Assembly (NCBI RefSeq): GCF_035270045.1
Contig: NZ_DATFIP010000049.1
Coordinates: forward strand, 1-64,000
Direction: 5' to 3'
Source: Salibaculum sp035270045
Lineage (GTDB): Bacteria > Pseudomonadota > Alphaproteobacteria > Rhodobacterales > Rhodobacteraceae
DNA: 64,000 nt
Shown: piece after piece, positions 61,007-64,000 of the stretch
Numbering within the stretch: the first letter of the stretch is position 1
How the letters are laid out: each line of letters starts with the position of its first letter
Position numbers and translations under genes: made by a program
Notes under the pieces: model-generated
Seen by the model: only the letters and a program-made list of their open reading frames with translations
Databases searched by the model: none
Told to the model about the DNA's origin: nothing

Positions 61007-61450
61007 ATGACAAACAGCATTCTGACAGTCTGCACGGGAAATATCTGCCGTTCTCCGGTCGCCGAAGCGGCCCTGCGGATGCACCTGCCCGAGCTCGACA
61101 TCGCCTCGGCCGGTCTGGCAGCACTGGTTGGGCGCGACATCGACGCCGACAGCGCGACGGCCGCAAGGGATCAAGGCATCGCGTTGCTCCCGCACAGTGC
61201 CCGGCAATTCAATGCCGACATCGGGCGTGTGGCCGACATCATCCTGGTCATGGAGACCCATCATCGGCAGGAAATCGCGGCCCGCTGGCCGCAGTTCCTT
61301 GGCAAGACTTTCCTGCTGGGGCATTTCGACGGCGCACAGGAAGTGCCCGACCCCTACCGCCAGGCCATGGGAATGCATGAGCACGCGGTCGAGATCATCG
61401 CCCGGTGCAGCGCCGCCTGGGCCAAACAACTGGAACTGATGCGCTCATGA
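61007..61450 (+). CDS. wzb: Low-molecular-weight protein-tyrosine phosphatase (Wzb-like)
   Basis: Dephosphorylates the tyrosine-rich tail of the Wzc kinase and so cycles polysaccharide export. The 147-residue product has the P-loop VCTGNICRSPVAEA at 8-21 (Cys and Arg of the CX5R motif) and VPDPYRQ near 111-117 with the general-acid Asp. Length and order are normal. GGAG lies upstream of the ATG at 61007. It overlaps the kinase gene by four bases. Confidence 0.9.
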   Translation: MTNSILTVCTGNICRSPVAEAALRMHLPELDIASAGLAALVGRDIDADSATAARDQGIALLPHSARQFNADIGRVADIILVMETHHRQEIAARWPQFLGKTFLLGHFDGAQEVPDPYRQAMGMHEHAVEIIARCSAAWAKQLELMRS

Positions 61451-63642
61451 ATCCGACGGCAAGCCAGACGATGCCCGATGACGATGAAGGCAGCGAAATC
61501 CAGATTGCGGACCTGGCCACCCAGATCATCGCGCGCAAGTGGATTGTGGTTGCAACGGGCCTCATCGGGCTATTCGTCGGCACCCTGATGGGTCAGTTGC
61601 CCCCGGACGAGTATCGGGCCAGCGCGCTTGTGCATATCGAGCGACGCTCGCAGGGGTTGGAACTGCCAGAGATACTTGTGGGACGCGGCTTCGGGAACTC
61701 CGGGGGCAATCGCATGGCGACGGAAAGCCATATCATTCGTTCGCGCTTTACCCTCGCTCCGGTTGCCGATCAATTGAATCTCGACTGGCGGATCGAGCCG
61801 AACCGGTTCCCGGTGATTGGCCATATGGCCGAGCGGCGGGCCTGGCCGCAGATTCCGGATTGGATCCTGCCGAGCTATACGCGCTATGGCGACAGCGTGA
61901 CACTGGACCTTCTGGAGGTGGATGACCCGCTGATCAACCGCAGAGCCAGGATCGTTGTAACAGGCGAAGACACCTTCGATGTCAGCATTCGCGACCGCGA
62001 ACCGGTCACCGGCAAGGTTGGTGAACTGATCGAGCTTGTGCCGGGGTTCCGGTTTCGCCTGTCGGAACTCGATGCCACGCCCGGTCGGGAATATACGCTC
62101 TGGCGCAGCAACGAACTGGCCTCGGTCGGGCGGGCGCGTGGGGGTTTGCGCATCAGCGAACGCTCGCCGACGAACAGCGGCATCGTGGATTTCACCTACA
62201 CGGGTCCCGATGGAGACCAGACCATCGAGATCGTCAACGCCGTGGTCGAATCCTATCGGAGTCAGAATCTCAACCGCCGGGCCGCCGAGATCGACCAGAG
62301 CATCGCTTTCATCGATGAGCAGCTTCCCGAGATCCGCGCTCAAACAGCCGAAGCGGCCGAAGCTCTCAGCGAATTCCGCCAACAGACGCAAGCGAGCAAT
62401 CTGACCACTCAATCGCAGCAATTGCTGGACCGGATCGTGGGCATCGAGGCCGAGCTCGAGGAACTGCGGTACCGCGAAGAGCAGCTTGCGCAGCGTTTGA
62501 CGGAAAACCACCCTGACTATCGAGACCTGCTGGACCGGAAGGCGCGGCTGGAAGAGCGTCTGGAGGAAATGCGCCAGCAGGCCACCAAGCTTCCGCCGCT
62601 GGAACAAGAGCTTCTGACCCTTCAGCAGAACCTCGAGAGGTCCGTCGAGATAGAACGCCAGTTGACCAGCCGCGCGGAACAGCTCAACATCACGCGGGCA
62701 AGCGCGGTCAGCAACATCAACATCCTGGAACGGGCAGAGCGCGCGCGGCACATCGGCCCCGAACGGCGCAACCCGATGTTCGCCGGGCTTTTCGTGGGGC
62801 TGATCGTTGGCGTGCTCGGCATCTTCGCGCTGAATTTCCTGCGGCGCGGTATCGACGACAGCCGCGCGATCGAGGACTTGGGCCTGCCCCTTTTTGCCAC
62901 GATCAACCGTGTTGAGGGTTTGCGTTCCGGAAAGGACGAGACGGAACTCTACCCACTCGCGCGCACCCGACCCAATGACATCGTGGTCGAAGCCCTGCGC
63001 GGCTTGCGAACCGGCCTTCAGTTCTCTCTTGCCACTGCCCCACAGAAATCCTTGATGGTCACCTCCCCGGCGCCAAGCATCGGTAAATCGTTCATCTCGT
63101 TGAACCTTGCTTTGGTCTCGGCGCAGGCCGGTAGCCGCGTACTCCTGATCGACGCGGACATGCGCAAGGGCAAATTGCGCAAGCAATTCGATCTGCCGCG
63201 CAAGCATGCCGGCCTGTCGGATTTGTTGTCAGGCCGCGCCGAGATCGACAAGGTTCTGGTGTCCGATCCCGAGATCAGCCTTGATTTCATCGCGTCGGGC
63301 AGCTACCCGCCCAATCCCGCTGACCTTCTGACTGCGGACACCTTCCGCAAACTGTTGGATGAAGCGGCCAAGGAATACGATATCATCATCGTCGATTGCC
63401 CGCCGGTTCTTGCGGTTACCGATCCCGGCATCATCGGCCAGATGACCGGCATGTCGTTGCTGGTGGTCAAGCACCTGGAAACCACGAAGGCCGAGATCCA
63501 GTCGTCGCAGAAAATCCTCGCCAACAGCGGTGTGCAACTGTCTGGCGCAATTCTGAACCAGTTTGACGCCTCGGCCAGCCGCTATGGTCACTACGGCCAC
63601 AAGTACGGTTATTACGGCGGCTACAAGTATCACTACAACTGA
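61447..63642 (+). CDS. wzc: Polysaccharide co-polymerase / BY-kinase (Wzc-like)
   Basis: A 731-residue inner-membrane protein that sets chain length and drives export. It has a first membrane segment near 30-50 (WIVVATGLIGLFVGTLMG), a long periplasmic part with coiled coils (about 265-430), a second segment near 445-470, and a cytoplasmic kinase domain: Walker A SPAPSIGKS near 538-546, Walker A' LLIDADMRKG and Walker B IIIVDCPP. The last 18 residues are a Tyr-rich cluster, the autophosphorylation site. The ATG at 61447 overlaps wzb. Partner of the EpsG-like polymerase at 27834 is plausible. Confidence 0.92.
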   Translation: MNPTASQTMPDDDEGSEIQIADLATQIIARKWIVVATGLIGLFVGTLMGQLPPDEYRASALVHIERRSQGLELPEILVGRGFGNSGGNRMATESHIIRSRFTLAPVADQLNLDWRIEPNRFPVIGHMAERRAWPQIPDWILPSYTRYGDSVTLDLLEVDDPLINRRARIVVTGEDTFDVSIRDREPVTGKVGELIELVPGFRFRLSELDATPGREYTLWRSNELASVGRARGGLRISERSPTNSGIVDFTYTGPDGDQTIEIVNAVVESYRSQNLNRRAAEIDQSIAFIDEQLPEIRAQTAEAAEALSEFRQQTQASNLTTQSQQLLDRIVGIEAELEELRYREEQLAQRLTENHPDYRDLLDRKARLEERLEEMRQQATKLPPLEQELLTLQQNLERSVEIERQLTSRAEQLNITRASAVSNINILERAERARHIGPERRNPMFAGLFVGLIVGVLGIFALNFLRRGIDDSRAIEDLGLPLFATINRVEGLRSGKDETELYPLARTRPNDIVVEALRGLRTGLQFSLATAPQKSLMVTSPAPSIGKSFISLNLALVSAQAGSRVLLIDADMRKGKLRKQFDLPRKHAGLSDLLSGRAEIDKVLVSDPEISLDFIASGSYPPNPADLLTADTFRKLLDEAAKEYDIIIVDCPPVLAVTDPGIIGQMTGMSLLVVKHLETTKAEIQSSQKILANSGVQLSGAILNQFDASASRYGHYGHKYGYYGGYKYHYN

Positions 63643-63667
63643 TCGCCTTGCGAGGGAATCGTCTACC

Positions 63668-64000
63668 ATGTCACGACGTGTCTTCATAACCGGCACCGCC
63701 GGGTTTATCGGGTTTCACCTTGCGCGGGTGTTGCTGGACGAGGGGTTCACCGTGCACGGATATGACGGGATGACGGACTATTACGACGTCCGGCTCAAGC
63801 ACGCGCGCCACGAGATGCTCAAGAAATACACGGGTTTCACCGCAATCGAAGCGATGCTGGAGGACCAGGCCGCGCTTGATGCGGCAATTGATGCCTGCGA
63901 TCCGCAGGAAATCGTGCACCTGGCCGCGCAGGCCGGCGTGCGCTACAGCCTCGAGAATCCCCGCGCCTACATCGATGCCAACATCGTCGGCACCTTCAAC
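63668..64000 (+). CDS. UDP-glucuronate 4-epimerase-like SDR protein (partial)
   Basis: The frame runs off the right edge after 111 residues. VFITGTAGFIGFHLARVLLDEGFTVHGYDGMTDYYDVRLKHAR is the NAD-binding start of extended short-chain dehydrogenases, and the DYYDVxLK block is typical of UDP-glucuronate (or UDP-galacturonate) 4-epimerases. IVHLAAQAGVRYSLENPRAYIDANIVGTFN follows as expected. Start ATG at 63668 lies 25 bases after wzc. The catalytic Tyr-x-x-x-Lys is beyond the window. Confidence 0.85.
   Translation, partial: MSRRVFITGTAGFIGFHLARVLLDEGFTVHGYDGMTDYYDVRLKHARHEMLKKYTGFTAIEAMLEDQAALDAAIDACDPQEIVHLAAQAGVRYSLENPRAYIDANIVGTFN

Noticed and set aside
60816..61010. Small frame between the lasso nucleotidyltransferase and wzb
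   Set aside because: It starts right after a stop codon and overlaps wzb, but has no ribosome binding site of its own, covers a candidate promoter and shows no recognisable sequence. It could be kept as a very weak candidate because of its four Cys.

Overview
The window is GC-rich (about two thirds G+C by eye) with tightly packed genes and many 4-8 base ATGA-type overlaps. The gene families point to an alphaproteobacterium of the Rhodobacterales / roseobacter type: a head-spike gene pair like that of the Rhodobacter gene transfer agent, an IalB-family protein, and a surface-polysaccharide locus rich in sulfotransferases. Species cannot be named from the sequence alone. No rRNA, tRNA or CRISPR array was seen.

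Bases 1-33775 are mainly a surface polysaccharide locus. It opens with a nonulosonic (sialic-type) acid cassette, neuC-neuB-neuA in function (760-3630). It continues with about ten glycosyltransferases, six P-loop sulfotransferases, a fused phosphoribosyltransferase/HAD-like protein, a UDP-sugar dehydrogenase, an FkbM methyltransferase, an AT-rich methyltransferase-like gene, an OafA-type acyltransferase with an SGNH domain, a glutamine-dependent asparagine synthetase, an EpsG-type polymerase, a bifunctional ManC and a YdcF-family protein. The likely product is a sulfated, acetylated, acidic polysaccharide. Inside this locus (11881-13571) sit three virion-type genes: a spike base protein of the Rcc01079/GhsA family, a very glycine-rich adhesin-like protein, and a small companion.

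Bases 33860-49720 are part of a type VI secretion system (T6SS). They hold tssA, a leftward operon tssK-tssL-tssM-tagF-pppA-ppkA, and a rightward pair made of a caspase-fold protein lacking its catalytic Cys and a membrane-anchored lytic transglycosylase-like protein. Sheath, baseplate, Hcp, VgrG and ClpV genes are not in the window. Bases 49870-52924 hold a formyltransferase, a polysaccharide deacetylase, an IalB-like exported protein and an unknown membrane protein. Bases 53140-54869 hold a PAAR-lipase fusion with a small ankyrin-like protein, a probable T6SS effector-immunity pair.

An intact IS4/IS50-type insertion sequence (54899-56436; 19-bp ends, 9-bp target duplication) separates that pair from a lasso peptide gene cluster (56452-60815). 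The cluster has a cyclase (C) on the minus strand, divergent from a 55-residue precursor (A), a PqqD-type recognition protein (B1), a transglutaminase-like leader peptidase (B2) and a nucleotidyltransferase-family protein. The precursor has the YxxPxL leader motif, Thr at -2, and a predicted core starting Ser1 with Asp at position 9. Removing the IS leaves only 35 bases between the cyclase stop and the effector start, so the two may once have been co-transcribed.

The window ends with polysaccharide export control: a Wzb-type phosphatase, a Wzc-type tyrosine kinase and the start of a UDP-glucuronate 4-epimerase-like gene. Surface glycan synthesis, phage-like spikes that in Rhodobacter bind capsule, contact-dependent secretion and a putative lasso peptide are thus packed into one cell-surface and competition region.
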